Positions 35,137-48,418 of a stretch of DNA of 64,000 nucleotides are shown piece by piece. The position numbers and the translations under genes are program-made. Within the stretch, counting starts at the first letter, position 1. Each line of letters begins with the position of its first letter. Origin of the DNA: Macrotis lagotis (Eukaryota; Chordata; Mammalia; Peramelemorphia; Peramelidae); the NCBI RefSeq assembly GCF_037893015.1, contig NC_133663.1, positions 137,320,100-137,384,099 on the forward strand, in the 5' to 3' direction. The notes beneath the pieces were generated by a model. The model was not told the origin of the DNA, made no database searches, and saw only the letters and a program-made list of their open reading frames with translations.

Positions 35137-37017
35137 AAGAATTTGCATGCTATACCACTTGTTGCATCCATATTTAGTTTTGAAATTACTTCATAGTCTA
35201 TGGCAGCTTTTAGGAGAATATAGTTTCCTTCCTTAACTCTTTTAAAGAACTATTTTTGCAACTGTGTTGTCTGAGACAAAAATTTCTACTGCTTTTTTCA
35301 CTTCAACTGAAGCATAATATATTCTACTCCAGTCTTTTACCTTTTCTCTGGTTATATCTCTCAGCTTTTAGAGTCGTCTTCCTAGGTGAGGATGTAAGCA
35401 ATTTTTATCTTATTTAATCAGGTTTTCTTTTCCCTTTTTTATCTTTTCATGTATCTCTTAAGTTTTCTGTTTTTACATTTTTTTTTTTTGTTAACTCTGG
35501 TCTTTTTATCCTTAGTGTTTGAAGGAACCTAATTTGTTAAATGTCCAACATTTCCCTTGAAAGAGTTGTCTAAGTTTGGCTGGATAATGCATTCTTTTAA
35601 TAAAAGCTCACATGCCCTCTGAAATATCATATTCCATGTCCTTTAATCCCTTGTTATTGATACAGCCAGGTCATGTGTAATTCTGACTTTGACTCCTTGG
35701 TATTTGAATTACTTCTTTCTGGAAACTTCCAGTATTATCTCCTTATTCTAATAGTTCTGGAATTTGTTCACAAAATTTCATGTTGTTTTTATTTTGGGGA
35801 TACCTTTCAGGGGGGAATTGATATATTCTCTCAATGAATATTTTGTCCTCTGGTTCCAGGATATTAGGACAGTTCTCATTAAAAATATTCTAAAGTATGA
35901 AACCAAGGCCTGTTTTTTTTAGGGTTTTCAGGAAGAACTCTGATTCTTAAATTGTCTCTTCTGGATCTATTGTCCGGGTGAATATTCTGTCATTGAGATA
36001 TTTTAAATTTTCTTCTATTTTTATTTTTTTTTATTTTTTTTAACAAATTCTTGGTGTATCAGGATGTCATTAGTTTCCACAGATTCCACTCTTTTAGGGA
36101 AGAATTTTTTTTTACATTCTTTTCCAATTTGTCAATTCTATTTTTGAAGTAGTTGTTTTCTTTTTCCATTTGCCCAATTTTTTAATAGAATTACTTCCTT
36201 TTTGCATTTTGCCAATTGCATTTTAAAAGAATTGTTTTCTTTTTTAAGTGATGTATTATTTTTCCAAGTGCATGTTAAGAATTTTTTTCAACATTCTTCC
36301 ACATGTATATGTATTTTTATAAGTTACACAATTTCCTTCCACACTCCCTTCTTACTTACCTCCCCTCAGCAGAGAACAGTCAAATAAACAAAATACATAA
36401 ATTATTTTGATAAACATGTTTATAGATTAGTCCTTTTCAGTATGAGAAAATTAGGATTAAGGAAAAGAGATACATAAAAGATAATTTTTATGAAGTGTTC
36501 AGATTCTGAAGATTTTTTTGTTTTGTTTTGCTTGGTTTCTTTTTCTTTCTCTGGATGGAAATAGTCTTGTCCATAGTTTAATACAGTTTTCCTAGTTCTC
36601 TGAACTTCTGAGAGAAGCTGCTTCTATCAAGGTTAATAGGTATCTCTTCCATTTCCAATTCTTTGCCACTACAAAAAGATTTGCTACAAATTTTTTTAGA
36701 ACATGTCATATTTTTCCTATTCTTATGAATTCATTAGATTATAGGGCTGGAATTGGAATTGCTGGGTCAACGGAAATGGACAGTTTTAGTGCCCTCTGGG
36801 TATAACTCCATATTGCTACCCAGAATGGTCGAAACTGTTTACAACTCTACCAATAATGAACCAATTTCTGATTCATCTCACAACCTCTCCAACATTGATT
36901 GTTTTCTCTTTTACTCATCTAAGTTAATTGGAAAAGTGTGAGGTGAATGCCTTATAGTTATTTTAATTTGCATTTCTGTAATCAGCCATGATTTAGAACA
37001 TTTTTTCCATTTGATGA

Positions 37018-37040
37018 TATATATATATATATATATATAG
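37018..37040. repeat. (AT)n microsatellite
   Basis: Short AT run inside the L1 ORF2 C-terminal remnant. Confidence 0.9.
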
Positions 37041-37343
37041 CTTGAATTTTTTCAATTGAAAACTATCTATTCATATCCTTATCTATTTATCAATTGAGGA
37101 AATTATTTGCAACCTTATAAAATGATACAATTCTCTCTATATATTTTAGAAATGATATCTTTATCAGAATTAGTAGTTATGAAGATTATTTCCCATTCTT
37201 CTAAATTTGGCAGCATTGATTTTATTAATGCAAAAATTTTAAATTTAATATGAGCAAAAGAATTCACTTCTCTTTAATTTAATTCTCATTAGTGGTTAAT
37301 TCATTCTTTTTTTTGATACCGGTATTTTGTTTATCTTCCTTTT

Positions 37344-37646
37344 TTAAATCAGATTAGACAAAGGTTTTTCCATTTTGTTGACTTTTTCATAAAACCAACT
37401 CTTAGTTTTATTTATGAGATCAATAGTTTTCTTGCTTTTATTAATCTCTTCCTTGATGTTCAGAATTTCCAATTTGTTATTTAATTTAGGATCTTTAATT
37501 TGTTCTTTTTCCAGGGTTTTTAGTTGAGAACTCAATTTATTGAACTCCTCTTTTTTATATGTATAGCTATTCAGACATATAATGCTCCCCTCACACTGTC
37601 TTGGATTCCTCCCATAAATTTTGGTATGATGTGTCATTAGTATCAT
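37344..37646 (-). pseudogene. L1 ORF2 fragment between endonuclease and RT
   Basis: An open frame of 100 codons with I-Y-G-R-N-P-R-Q near the start, then E-F-N-K-L-S-S-Q-L-K-T-L-E-K and D-L-I-N-K-T-K-S-W-F-Y-E-K-V-N-K. These are the helical linker residues of marsupial-type L1 ORF2. The frame ends where the internal deletion begins. It has no function of its own. Confidence 0.72.
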
Positions 37647-39506
37647 TTTCTTGGAATTACTTACTGAATATTTCTATTACTTGCTGTGTAATCCCTCCAT
37701 CATTTAAAATTAAGCTATTTTGCATCCAATTTGATTTTGGCTTATCTTTATAAGATCCTTTATTACATAAAATTTTTATTACATCATGATCTGTGAAATA
37801 TATATTTATTATTTCTGCCCTTCTGGATTTGATTATAGTATTTTGTGTCCTAATACATGATCAGTTTTGATATAGATGCCATGTACTGCCAAGAAAAAAG
37901 TATATTCTTTTCTGTACCCATAAAGTTTTATCTAAAGGTCTATCATATCTAAGTTTTCTAATATTTCATTCACCATTTTATTTGCCTTCTTATTTATTTT
38001 GTGGTTAGATTTATCTAGTTCTTAAAGAGGGAGATTGAGGTCTCCCATTATGAAAGTTTTGCTGTCTATTTTTTCCTTGTAATTCACTCAGCTTTTCTTC
38101 TAGGAATTTGGATGCTATATCAGTAGGTATATACATATTTAGTAAGCATATAGATTCATTAACAATGGTGCCTTTTAAGATGTAGTTTCCTCCTTTATCC
38201 TTTTTAATGAGATTGATTTTTGCTTTTACTTGATCTGAGAACAGTATAACTACCCCTGATTTTTTTTTTAGGTTTCAGCTGAGGTATAATACATTTTATT
38301 CCTTTCTTTTATCTTTACCCTGTGTGTATCTCTCTGCTTCAAATGTATTTCTTGTAAACAGTGTATTGTAGGATTCTGGGTTTTAATCTAATCTGCTATC
38401 TACTTCTATTTGATAAGACAGTTAATGTGATTCACATTGCCAGTTAAATTGATGAATTCTGTATTTTTCTCTGCGCTATCTTTCTCTTTTTATATTTTTC
38501 TCTTTTCTCTTTTCTTATACTTCCTCACCAAAATTTTACTTCCTTTACCTTTTAACTTTTTCTTAAAATTTAACTTTCAGTTTCACTTATAACTTTGCCT
38601 TCCCTTTTATCAGTTCCTTCTTCCCTTATCTTTTCCTTCTCCTCTCACCCTTCCCTGTAGATTAGGAGAGATTGTTAAATCCATGTGGAAATGTATCTTA
38701 CTCCTTCACTCAGCCAAATCTATTGAATAGAATTTACTCAATGTTCATTCACTCCCTTCTTTCCCTCTAACCTTATAAATCTTTGTGCCTCTTTAACTGT
38801 TATTATTTATCATTCAAGTACTATTTATCAGGTAACATCAATCACAGTTTGATTATCTGATTAGTTATAAACTCAAATTGTTATCAAAATATAATCACAG
38901 ATTAATTGCTTGAAAAACACCATTGTTTTAAATTACATCAAATTTAATTTAATCTTTTTACCTTACCCCTTTTTCAAGTACTCTCCAAGTTCTTGTCATG
39001 AGTCAAAATATCATCCAAAACCAAATCATATCTTGAACTATTTGTACCAAATCCCCTAAGCCTATATTATCTCATGCTTTAACCCCACTCCGCAACCAGA
39101 GTAATTAATTCCTTGTTAAATTAAGCAATGTTAAGTCAAACCCTTATTTAATTAAAACAAGAATATGAAGATCTCAGTTGAGAGCATTACAAATAATTGT
39201 ATGTTCTGGGTTATATGGCATCAGGACTGACCAGTTTATGATGTCCTCATTAGAGAAAGTGATTAATTTTGTCAGCAGAGCAGAATTAAAGTGGGTCAAA
39301 AGATAATTAGATGCTTGATTTTAGAGTTAATTTCCCTTCTTTTCATCAGGGCTTTTTTTGTCTCAAATATAGTAAAGTCATCTTGGACCTCTTCATTGGA
39401 GAGACAATATCCAACTACATCATTTTCTTTGAATCCAATCTTTTCAATTATATTTGACGTTTTGATTATCCTGTGTGAAGTAAAGTTCTCAAGAATTGGA
39501 AGTGTT

Positions 39507-39659
39507 GGGGTGGCCAGGTGGCACAGTGGATAGAGCACTGGTATAGGAGTCAGGAATAACTGAGTTCAAATCTGGCCTCAGACACTTAATAATTTCCTAC
39601 TTGTGTGGCCTTGGGCAAGTCACTTAACTCCTCTGCCTTACAAAAAAAGTAAATAAAAT
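39507..39659 (+). mobile_element. tRNA-derived SINE, complete
   Basis: GGGGTGGCCAGGTGGCACAG head, complete core, A-rich tail. Perfect 15-bp target duplications AGAATTGGAAGTGTT lie at 39492-39506 and 39660-39674. Confidence 0.95.
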
Positions 39660-42600
39660 AGAATTGGAAGTGTTATATCTTCCCATTTGGGTTGCATATA
39701 ATTTGATTTGACTAACATTGTTTTCTTGTTTTGTTTTTCCCTTTCGTTTTCATTTTCCCTTTTATGCAACTCTTGAGTCCTGTATTTGATGATTGAATTT
39801 TCTGTTCAGTTCTGGGTTTGTGGTCAGAAAATTATGGAAGTCCTTTATTTTGTTGAACATCCTACTTTTCCCCTGGCAGAATATATTGAATTTTGCAGTG
39901 TAATAAATTGTGATCGCAGGTTCTATGTCCTCCAATGTATGGTATTCTAGGTCATCTTGTTGTTTATTGAATCTGATAGGTACATTTTGAGTATGTTTTT
40001 TTTTTCTTTGTCTATAAATTCTTTTCATTTTACTGCTTACTTTATTCTCTGCTTTATCTGAGAGTTCTGGAATTTGGCTTTAACAGCCCTTGGAGTTCTT
40101 ATCCTGGGCTCCCTTTCTAGATAGGTTCTTATGCATTCTTTTAATGGGAATATTGTCTTCTTGGTCTGACAGATTAGGACAGTTCTCCATAATAATTTCT
40201 TGCATAAGATTTTCCAAGCTCAGTTTTAGATCTAGGCATATTTGTAGTTCAATGATTCATAGATTATCTCTCCTGGATCTATTTTCTAAGTTGTTTGTTT
40301 TTTCCTAAAGATACATTATATTTTCTTCATTTTTTGCCTTTTTATTTTGTTTGATTGAATCTTGTAGTCTCATAGTTTTATTGATTTTTATTAGTTAATT
40401 TTAATTTTTAGGGTTTTATTCTCTTCAATCACTTTTATTGTTTCCTTTTTAAAGACATTTTATTATCTGGTCAATTTTTCGTAATTTTCCTGCATGAATC
40501 TCATGTCCTTTTCTCATTTTTCTTCTACCTCTCTTCTTTTGTTTTTCAATTCTTTTAAACTCTTCTATGAGCTTTTAGAATTGAGTCTAAGACACTGAGT
40601 CTTCGGAAACTTCCCCATGAGTGATTTCTCACTGATTTCTTCTTCTGACATTACACTGTTATCATCTTTGTCTATAAAGTAATTTTCTATAGTGAATGAT
40701 CTTTTAGGATTTTTTTGCTCATCTTTGTTATTTTAACTCTGCTCCTGGGGTAACATTAGTATAGATACAAGTTTTTTTTTTTTCTTTTTTCTTTTTTTAT
40801 ATGCTGGGGCTGGGATTTTATCCATGGTTTGTCTTTGGCCACGAAGTTGCCTATGCAGTCCAGGCCTTGTCTTTGCAGAATTTTGTTTCCTCCTTTATGT
40901 TCAGGTTCTGACTTAGCAGTGTTTTGTTCCCCTATCCAGTCCTGGTTTTTCCCCCCAATGTTCCCAGGGTTCAGACTTTATTTGGGATTGGGACACTCCT
41001 AGTTGCCTTGCTATCTAGTTACTGAGACCTCTGCTATTTTCACGTTTTTGGGACGTGGACTGCACTATGGTTAAAAGTCTCCTCCTAGCTTGCACCCTCT
41101 CCAGCCTCACATGGCTTTACTTCTGCTTTCCTCCCAAAGAGTCAGAACTTCACTGAAGATCCTCTTGTCTATGGTTGAAAACTTCTTTGAATTTTCTCTT
41201 TTTCTTGGTGGGATCTGTAACTTGAATGTCAGTGCAGAGGCTTCAACTTACTTGAGAGGCGAAACACTCTAGAAGCACATTAGCTTCATGCAGCCATTTC
41301 AGCTCTGCCCCAAAGTCCTCTTTGCTCTGTCCCAGAAGTCTGATTTATTTTATTCTGTCATTTTGGGTTGTAAAATGTTAATTTTTCTTGCATAGTTTTA
41401 GCTTTCTCTTGCAATTCTTTTCCCAGTTTTTCCATTTGACTTTTAAACTCCTCATTAATCTTTTTAAGTAGTCTTTCTGGGCTGGAGATCAATTCATCTT
41501 CTCTTCTGAAGCTTCATCCCTTCTTTCCTCCTTTTCTGAGCTAGTATCCTTATCAATAAATTAACATTCAATAGACTCTGCTTTTCACTGAACTTTCTTT
41601 ATTGTGAGCTCTTTAATTGGGGTCTTGTGTTGAGTGAAGAGCTGGTTTACAGACCTTCTGTGTTGAGATCCCTAGAGGCTTTGCTGACTGGAATTAGGAA
41701 CATCAGACAGTTACTCATTTTGTCCACCAGTAAGCAATGGAAGAAGCCTTCTCTGAATTATCTGTAATGGAGGTATTCCTAGATTTGGGGATGGATTTGG
41801 ATTGTTCTCCCACAATCTAAGCTAGGCCCTCAGGCTAGAAAAATCACAGGTACTCTCTAGGTAATTAGTGCTGGGGAAGATCTGCAGCCCACATCTGAAA
41901 GGTGGGTACACCTGGGACTCCGTCTATGTTTGTGTTGAAAAAAGTCAAGTCCTCCCACTAGAACCAAGTTGGGGGAGGCAGAGCTGGGTGCACCAGGCTC
42001 TTCTGCTGGAAATCTGGGACATCAATTGCTCAGATTTTCTAGACCAGCCAAGGTAGCCAATTGGGTGTCCTGGGAAGCCGGACTGGAGCTCTCCCTATTT
42101 TCCCACCTCATACACAAAAAGGCTTCTGTCATCCTAATAAGACTCCAACCTTACCCTGCATCTGTGCATGGGGCATGGATAAATAGGTCTAAAACTTATT
42201 GGAAACTGACCAGATTAACAGAAGGGGGGGGGAACCCCATTTGAGGAAAAAAATGGAAGAAAGCATCAATAACTCCTTAAGAAAAAGTCTCCAGGTCCAG
42301 TTGGATTTACAAGTGAATTCTAATAAACATTTAAGGAACAATTATTTCCAAATCTACATAAACTTTTTTTTTTTAAATAGAATAAAAAGGAGTCCTGCCA
42401 AATTTCTTTTATGACACCAATATAGCGCTGATATCAAAGCCAGGAAGAATCAAAACAGACAATAAAACATATAGACCACTCTCTCTAATCAATACTGATG
42501 AAAAATTCTTAAATAAAATTTAATAAGAAGATTAAAACTAATTTTGAAGTTGATAATATATCATAACCCCATCGGATTTATACCACATAAGGGATATATT

Positions 42601-44015
42601 CTTAATACACACACTATAATTGAATATATCAATAACAAAACCATCATAAATCATATGATTATCTCAAAAGATGCTGAACAAATTTTTGACAAAATAAAAC
42701 ATCCTTCCTATTAAAACACTGGAGAATATAGGAAAAATGGAGTTTTCCTAAAATAACAAGTAAGATCTATCTAAAATCTTCAACAAATATTTTACATAAT
42801 AGGGATAACCTAGGTGCATTTCCAGTAAGGTGAGGGGTATAATGGATATTTGATATCCCCATTACCATTCAGTATAGTATTAGAAATGTTAGCTTTAGCA
42901 ATAAGAGAAGAAAATGAAGTTGAAGGAATTAGAATTGGAAGTTCAGAAGCAAAACTTTCACTCTTTGCAGATGAAAGCTGGTATACTTTGAGAACCCTAG
43001 AAAATTAACCAAAATACAACTTGAAACAATTGCCAACTTTAGCAAAGTATCACATGAATCATCAGCATTTCTCCATATAAACAACAAAGTCCAACGTCAA
43101 GACATGGAAAAATAAATTCCATTTAAAGAGACTGCAGACCACCAAAATACTTGGGAATCTATGTCCCAAGAGAAATCCTTAAACTGTTACTAATATTTTT
43201 CAAACAAATGAAATAAAATATAAGCAACTAGAAAATCAAGAGTTATAACAAAGACAAGTCTATGCAAATTAATTTAATTCTGTGCCATACCAATCAAATG
43301 ACCACATAACTCTTTTACAGAGCTTGGAAAATTAGGGAAAAAAATTTATCTGGAGAATAAAGATCAAGAATTTCAAGGGCACTGATGAGAGAAGATGTAA
43401 AGGTAGGTGTTCTAGCAATACCAGATCAAAACTATGTTATAAAGCCTTCATTAACAAAATGTGTGGAATGGGTTAGGAAATACAGTAATGGAAATATGAG
43501 TTTGGATATGTACAAAAGAAACCATGATAAATGACTATGTTTATCTATTATTTGACAAACCCAAAGAAAACCTTTGGGATAAGAATATTCCATTGAGACA
43601 AAACAGTCAGGAAATAGTCTGGCAAAAAATAGGTGTATAGACCCACATCTCATAGCATATACAAAATAAGGTCAAAATAGGGACTGAATTAAGATATAAT
43701 GGGTTATATCATAGACCAATTAACAGATCAAGAAATACTCTGTCAGATCCATGAAGGAATTATCAATTATCAATTGCAAACTGGATGAGCTTAAATATAT
43801 TAAAACTATTTTTTCTCTAATAAAATGCAAACAAGATAAGGACAACAGAAAGCTAGAAAATAATTTTTATTGACAGCAGTTCTGATAAAGGTCTCATTTC
43901 TAAAATAAATAGAGGATCGAATGAAATTCACATGAATGCAAGTGATCCTCCACTTAATAATGACCATAAGACATATAAGACATGAGCAGGTAGTTTTCAT
44001 ATGAAACTAAAGCTA

Positions 44016-44016
44016 A

Positions 44017-44060
<44 letters not shown>
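44016..44060. repeat. (CTAT)n microsatellite followed by AT
   Basis: Eleven or so CTAT units, then ACATATATATATATGTATATAT. Likely polymorphic. Confidence 0.95.
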
Positions 44061-45190
44061 ACATATATATATATGTATATATTTCTAATCACATGAAAAA
44101 GTGTTCCAAAATTTTTTTTGTTAGAAAGTGCTAATTAAGATGCCTATGAAGTACCATCTTACACCTATAAGATTGCCTAAAATGATGAAAAGGGGGAATG
44201 ATTAATGTTGGAGAGGTAGTGTGAATATTGGGACATTAACGCATTGTTGAGGGAGTATGAAATAATTCAACCATTCTGGGGAATAATATGGAACTATGCA
44301 CAAAGAGCAATAAAACTGAGCAATACCACTATTAGACCTACATCATAGCTACATCATAGAAAATGGAAAAATCCCATATATTCAAAAATATTTGTAGTAG
44401 CTCTTTTTGTAGTGAGGAAGAATTGGAAATTGAAGGGATATACATCAATTTGAGAATGACTAAACTAATTAATATACATAAATGTTATAGAGAACTATTG
44501 TTCTATAAGAAACCATGAATGATCAGACTTTAGAGAAGCATGGAAAGAATTACATGAACTGATGCTGATCTAAGGAAGCAGAACCAAGAGAACATTGTAT
44601 ACTTTCACAACAATGTTGGGCTTTTATTATTTTTGATAGAGGCAGTGCTTTCTCAGTAATTAAGAGATCTAGAACCTGATAAGGATAAAGTCATCCACAT
44701 CCAAACTGGGAAAAACAAAAACAAACAAAAAATAAAATCACAAAATCTGAAGGGTTACTATGTTCACTTTCTAAAAACTCCTCACATGATTTCTTTCTCT
44801 TCTTTTATTCCTAATTCCTCATACATAAAAAGAACTAATTTATAAATTTATTAAACACAATTGTACATGTACAACTTTTACCAAGAATATTTGCCCCTGA
44901 GGGGAGGATGGTAGAAAACGGTGCGACTTTTAATTTTGTAGGAGGATGAATGTTGAAAATCTTTCATAGAAGGGAAGGGGAGTGGGGGAAAAAGAGGGAA
45001 ATAACAAAAGGAAGGGAAGGGAAAAGGGAAAAAAGGAAAGGGGAAAGAAAGGGGAGGGGTGATATAGGAGGGCAAACATACCAAAGGGGGTGGTATTCAG
45101 GAACAAAATACTGGGGAATATGGATGGGGGGAGGGGGGAAAATGCAAACAGAGGGAAGATAGCATGGAGGGCAATAAAGAATTAGTAATC

Positions 45191-45963
45191 ATAACTTTGA
45201 ATGTGAATGGGATGAACTCTCCCTTAAAATGTAAACAAATAGAAGAGTGGATTAAAAACCAGAATCCTACGATTTACTGCTTACAAGAAACTCATTTGAA
45301 GTAGAGAGATACATATAGAGTAAAGGTAAAAGGTTGGAGCAAAATATATTTTGCTTCAGCTGAAGTTAAAAAAAAGCATGGGTAGCAATCCTTATCTCAG
45401 ACAAAGCAGCAGAAAAAATAGATAGCATTAAAAGAGATAAGGAAGGAAACTTTATCCTCCTAAAAGTTACCAGAGACAATAACGTCATTTCAGGATTGAA
45501 TATATATGCACCCAGTGGGACAGTACCCAAATTCTTAGAGGAGAACCTGAAAGAATTACAGGAATACATAGACAGCAAAACTCTACTAGTGGGAGACCTC
45601 AACCTCCCACTCTCAGATCTAGATAAATTGAATCATAAAATAAACAAGAAAGAAGTTAAGGAGGTAAATAGATTGTTAGAAAAATTAGATATGGTAGACA
45701 TATGGAGGAAACTGAAAAGAGATAGAAAGGAATATTACTGTTTCTCTGCAGTACATGGAGCTTATACAAAAATTGACCCTGTACTAGGACATAAAAATCT
45801 AATGATCAACTGCAGAAAGGCAGAAATAGTGAATACAACTTTCTCAGATCACAATGCAATAAAAGCCATATGCAATATTGGTCCAAGTAGATATACACCC
45901 AAAACAAATTGGAAACCAAATAACCTTATTTTAAAAAATGGGTGGACCAAAAACAAATTATAG
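45191..45963 (+). pseudogene. L1 ORF2 endonuclease domain
   Basis: APE-type endonuclease that nicks the target DNA for target-primed reverse transcription. N-terminal I-T-L-N-V-N-G-M-N-S-P and L-Q-E-T-H-L-K (catalytic Glu) are followed by a stop at 45308. The 155-codon open part 45496-45963 carries M-N-I-Y-A-P-S, L-L-V-G-D-L-N-L-P-L-S-D (the GDFN box), F-S-A-V-H-G-A-Y-T-K-I-D and F-S-D-H-N-A-I (the SDH box). These sit in the order seen in active L1s. Two stops or shifts separate the N-terminus from the open part, so no whole domain can be made. Confidence 0.9.
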
Positions 45964-47117
45964 AAAGAACCAACCGTTTTAACCTAGATAACGATAATAA
46001 TGAAACAACATACCAAAACATATGTGATTCATTCAATGGGGATATGTCATAGCTCTAAATGCTCACATGACTAAATTGGAGAAAGAGGAAATCAATGAAC
46101 TAAACATGCAACTAAAAAAATTAGAGAAAGAACAAATCAAAAATCCCCAATTAAATGCCAAATCAGAAAGTCTAAAAATTAAAGGAGAAATTAATTAAAT
46201 CAAAAGCAAAAAAAAATATTGAATTAATAAATAAAAACAAATGTTGGTCTTATGAAAAAATGAATAAAATTGATAAATCTCTGGACAATTTAAATAAAAA
46301 AAAGAAAGAAGAAAACCAGATTGCTAGTATCATAAATGAAAAAGGTAAACTCATGACCAATGAGGAGGAAATTAAAGTAATAATTTGAAATTATTTTGCC
46401 CAACTCTATGCCAATAAATTTATAATCTAAGTGAAATGGATGAATAATTACAAAAATATAAGTTTCCTAAGTTAAATGAAAAAGAGATTAAATACCTAAA
46501 CAACCCTATCTCAGAAAAAGAAATTCAAAAAGCCATAATTGAACTCCCTAAGAAAAAAATTTCCAGGACCTGATGGGTTCACAAGTGAATTATACCAAAC
46601 ATTTAAGGAGCAATTGGTTCCAATTCTATAAAAAACTCTTTGGAAAAATAGGGAAAGATGGAACTCTGCCTAACTTTCTATGAAACTAATATGGTGCTGT
46701 TACCTAAACCAGGAAGAGTTAAAACAGAGAAAGAAAATTATAGACCTATTTCCCTGATGAATATAGATGCAAAAATCTTAAATAAAATATTAGCAAAATG
46801 ATTACAACAAGTTGTCACTAGGACAAAACATTATAATCAAGTAGGATTTATTCCAGTATTGCAGGGTTGGTTCAATATTAAGAAAACTGTTAGTATACTC
46901 AATTATATCAACAAGACCTATCAGAAGTCATATAATCATATCAGTAGATGCTGAAAAAGCTTTTGACAAAATACAACATCCATTCCTACTAAATACACTA
47001 GAGATTGTAGTAATAAATGGACTATTCCATTAAATATTCAGCAGTATCTATCTGAAACCATCAACAAGCATTATATTCAGTGGGGAGAGGCTAGAGGTAT
47101 TCCCAGTAAGATCAGGG

Positions 47118-47687
47118 ATGAAACAAGGGTGCCCATTATTACCACTACTATTCAATATTATATTAGAAATGTTAGCATCAGCAATTAGAAAAGAAAAAGA
47201 CATAGAAGGAATTAGCATTCAGAAGGAAGAGACAAAATTCTCACTCTCTGCAGACGACATGATGGTCTACCTAGAGAATCCCAAGAAATCATCAAAAAAA
47301 CTACTGGAAACAATTAGCAATTTTAGCAAAGTTGCGGGTTATAAAATAAACCCTCATAAATCCTCAACTTTTCTATATATGTCTAGCAAGATACAGCAGG
47401 AACAGCTAGAAAGAGAAATCCCATTCAAAGTAACCTCAGACAATATAAAATACTTGGGAGTCTATTTTCCAAGACATATTCAGAATCTTTTTGAAAACAA
47501 TTATAAAACACTTCTCACACAAATTAAATCAGATTTAAATAGCTGGGCAAATATCAACTGCTCATGGATAGGCAGAGCTAGTAGAATAAAAATGACAATT
47601 CTACCAAAACTAAACTACCTGTTTAGTGCCCTACCAATCAAAATTCCAAAAAATTACTTAAATGAGTTAGAAAAAAACTGTCAGTAA
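47118..47687 (+). pseudogene. L1 ORF2 reverse-transcriptase core
   Basis: A 189-codon open frame from M-K-Q-G-C-P-L-L-P-L-L-F-N (RT motif B) through S-L-S-A-D-D-M-M-V-Y (catalytic motif C), G-Y-K-I-N-P-H-K and I-K-Y-L-G-V-Y to the thumb. Both catalytic Asp are kept, but the usual Phe before A-D-D is Ser. Fingers-domain sequence upstream (46480-47117) is present but broken by stops. It belongs to the ORF2 of the 44969-49316 element and is not a stand-alone gene. Confidence 0.92.
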
Positions 47688-48418
47688 ATTCATATGGAGA
47701 AATAAAAAGTCAAGAATTGCCAGGAGTTTAATGAAAAAAAGTGCAAAAGAATGTGGCTTAGCCTGACCTTATCTAAAATTATATTATAAAGCATCAGTCA
47801 TCAAAACTGTTTGGTATTGGCTAAGAAATAGAATGGTGGACCAGTGGAATAGACTAGCTGTAAAAGCAGGAGATGATTATAGTAATCTGTTGGTTGATAA
47901 ACCCAAAGAGTCCAGCCATAGGGATAAAAACTCCCCCTTTGATAAAAACTGCTGTGATAATTGGAAGTTAGTATGGAAGAAACTTAGATTAGACCAACGC
48001 CCTTTACCAAGACAAGATCCAAAAGGTTGCAGGACTTAGACATAAAAAAAAACCAATGCTCTAAGCAAATTAGAAGTTCATGGACTAGTTTACTGTCAGA
48101 TCTATGCAAAGGGGAGCAGTTTATGACTAACGAAGAGTTGGACAACATCACCAAAAACCAATTAGATGATTTTGATTTCATTAAATTAAAAAGCTTTTGC
48201 ACAGATGAAACCACTGTAACCAAAATCAAAAGAAATGTAGTAAATTTTTTCTAAAATTTTTTCTAAAATATACAGACGACTGAGACATAATTTTAAAACA
48301 AAAAGCTATTCCCCAATTGACAAATAGACAAAGCATATGCAAAGGAAATTTACAGATGAGGAGATCAGAGCAATCCACAGCCATATAAAAATGCTCTAAA
48401 TCATTAATTATTAGATAA

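Larger units (their letters stand above)
36246..41340 (-). mobile_element. Minus-strand L1 lacking the RT core, inserted in another L1's ORF1
   Basis: On the minus strand: 5' UTR (about 41340-40610, type like that at 15662-16200, with GGATCTTCAGTGAAGTTCTG), ORF1 (about 40600-39700), spacer, ORF2 N-terminus (about 38450-37320), then at about 37313 a jump to the ORF2 C-terminus and 3' UTR ending at 36246. About 1.3-1.5 kb with the RT core is missing. The flanking ORF1 of the old L1 resumes at about 41341. The target duplication is too decayed to define, so both borders are estimates. Holds a SINE (39507-39659). Confidence 0.8.
24745..42177 (-). mobile_element. Old minus-strand L1 opened by five later insertions
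   Basis: Read on the minus strand, the 3' end lies at 24745 and the 5' UTR at about 41560-42177. Pieces that belong to it are 24745-26117, 28842-29473, 31978-32860, 33028-34010, 35137-36245 and about 41341-42177. Together they give 3' UTR, ORF2 C-terminus, RT, endonuclease remnant, ORF1 and 5' UTR in correct order. The insertions are 26118-28829 (L1), 29474-31977 (SINE with a retrocopy), 32861-33027 (SINE), 34011-35136 (L1) and about 36246-41340 (L1). Its own sequence sums to roughly 5.8 kb, with a gap near 35390 where the ORF2 start and spacer are missing. The RT site (near 32160) reads F-T-N-D. Confidence 0.82.
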
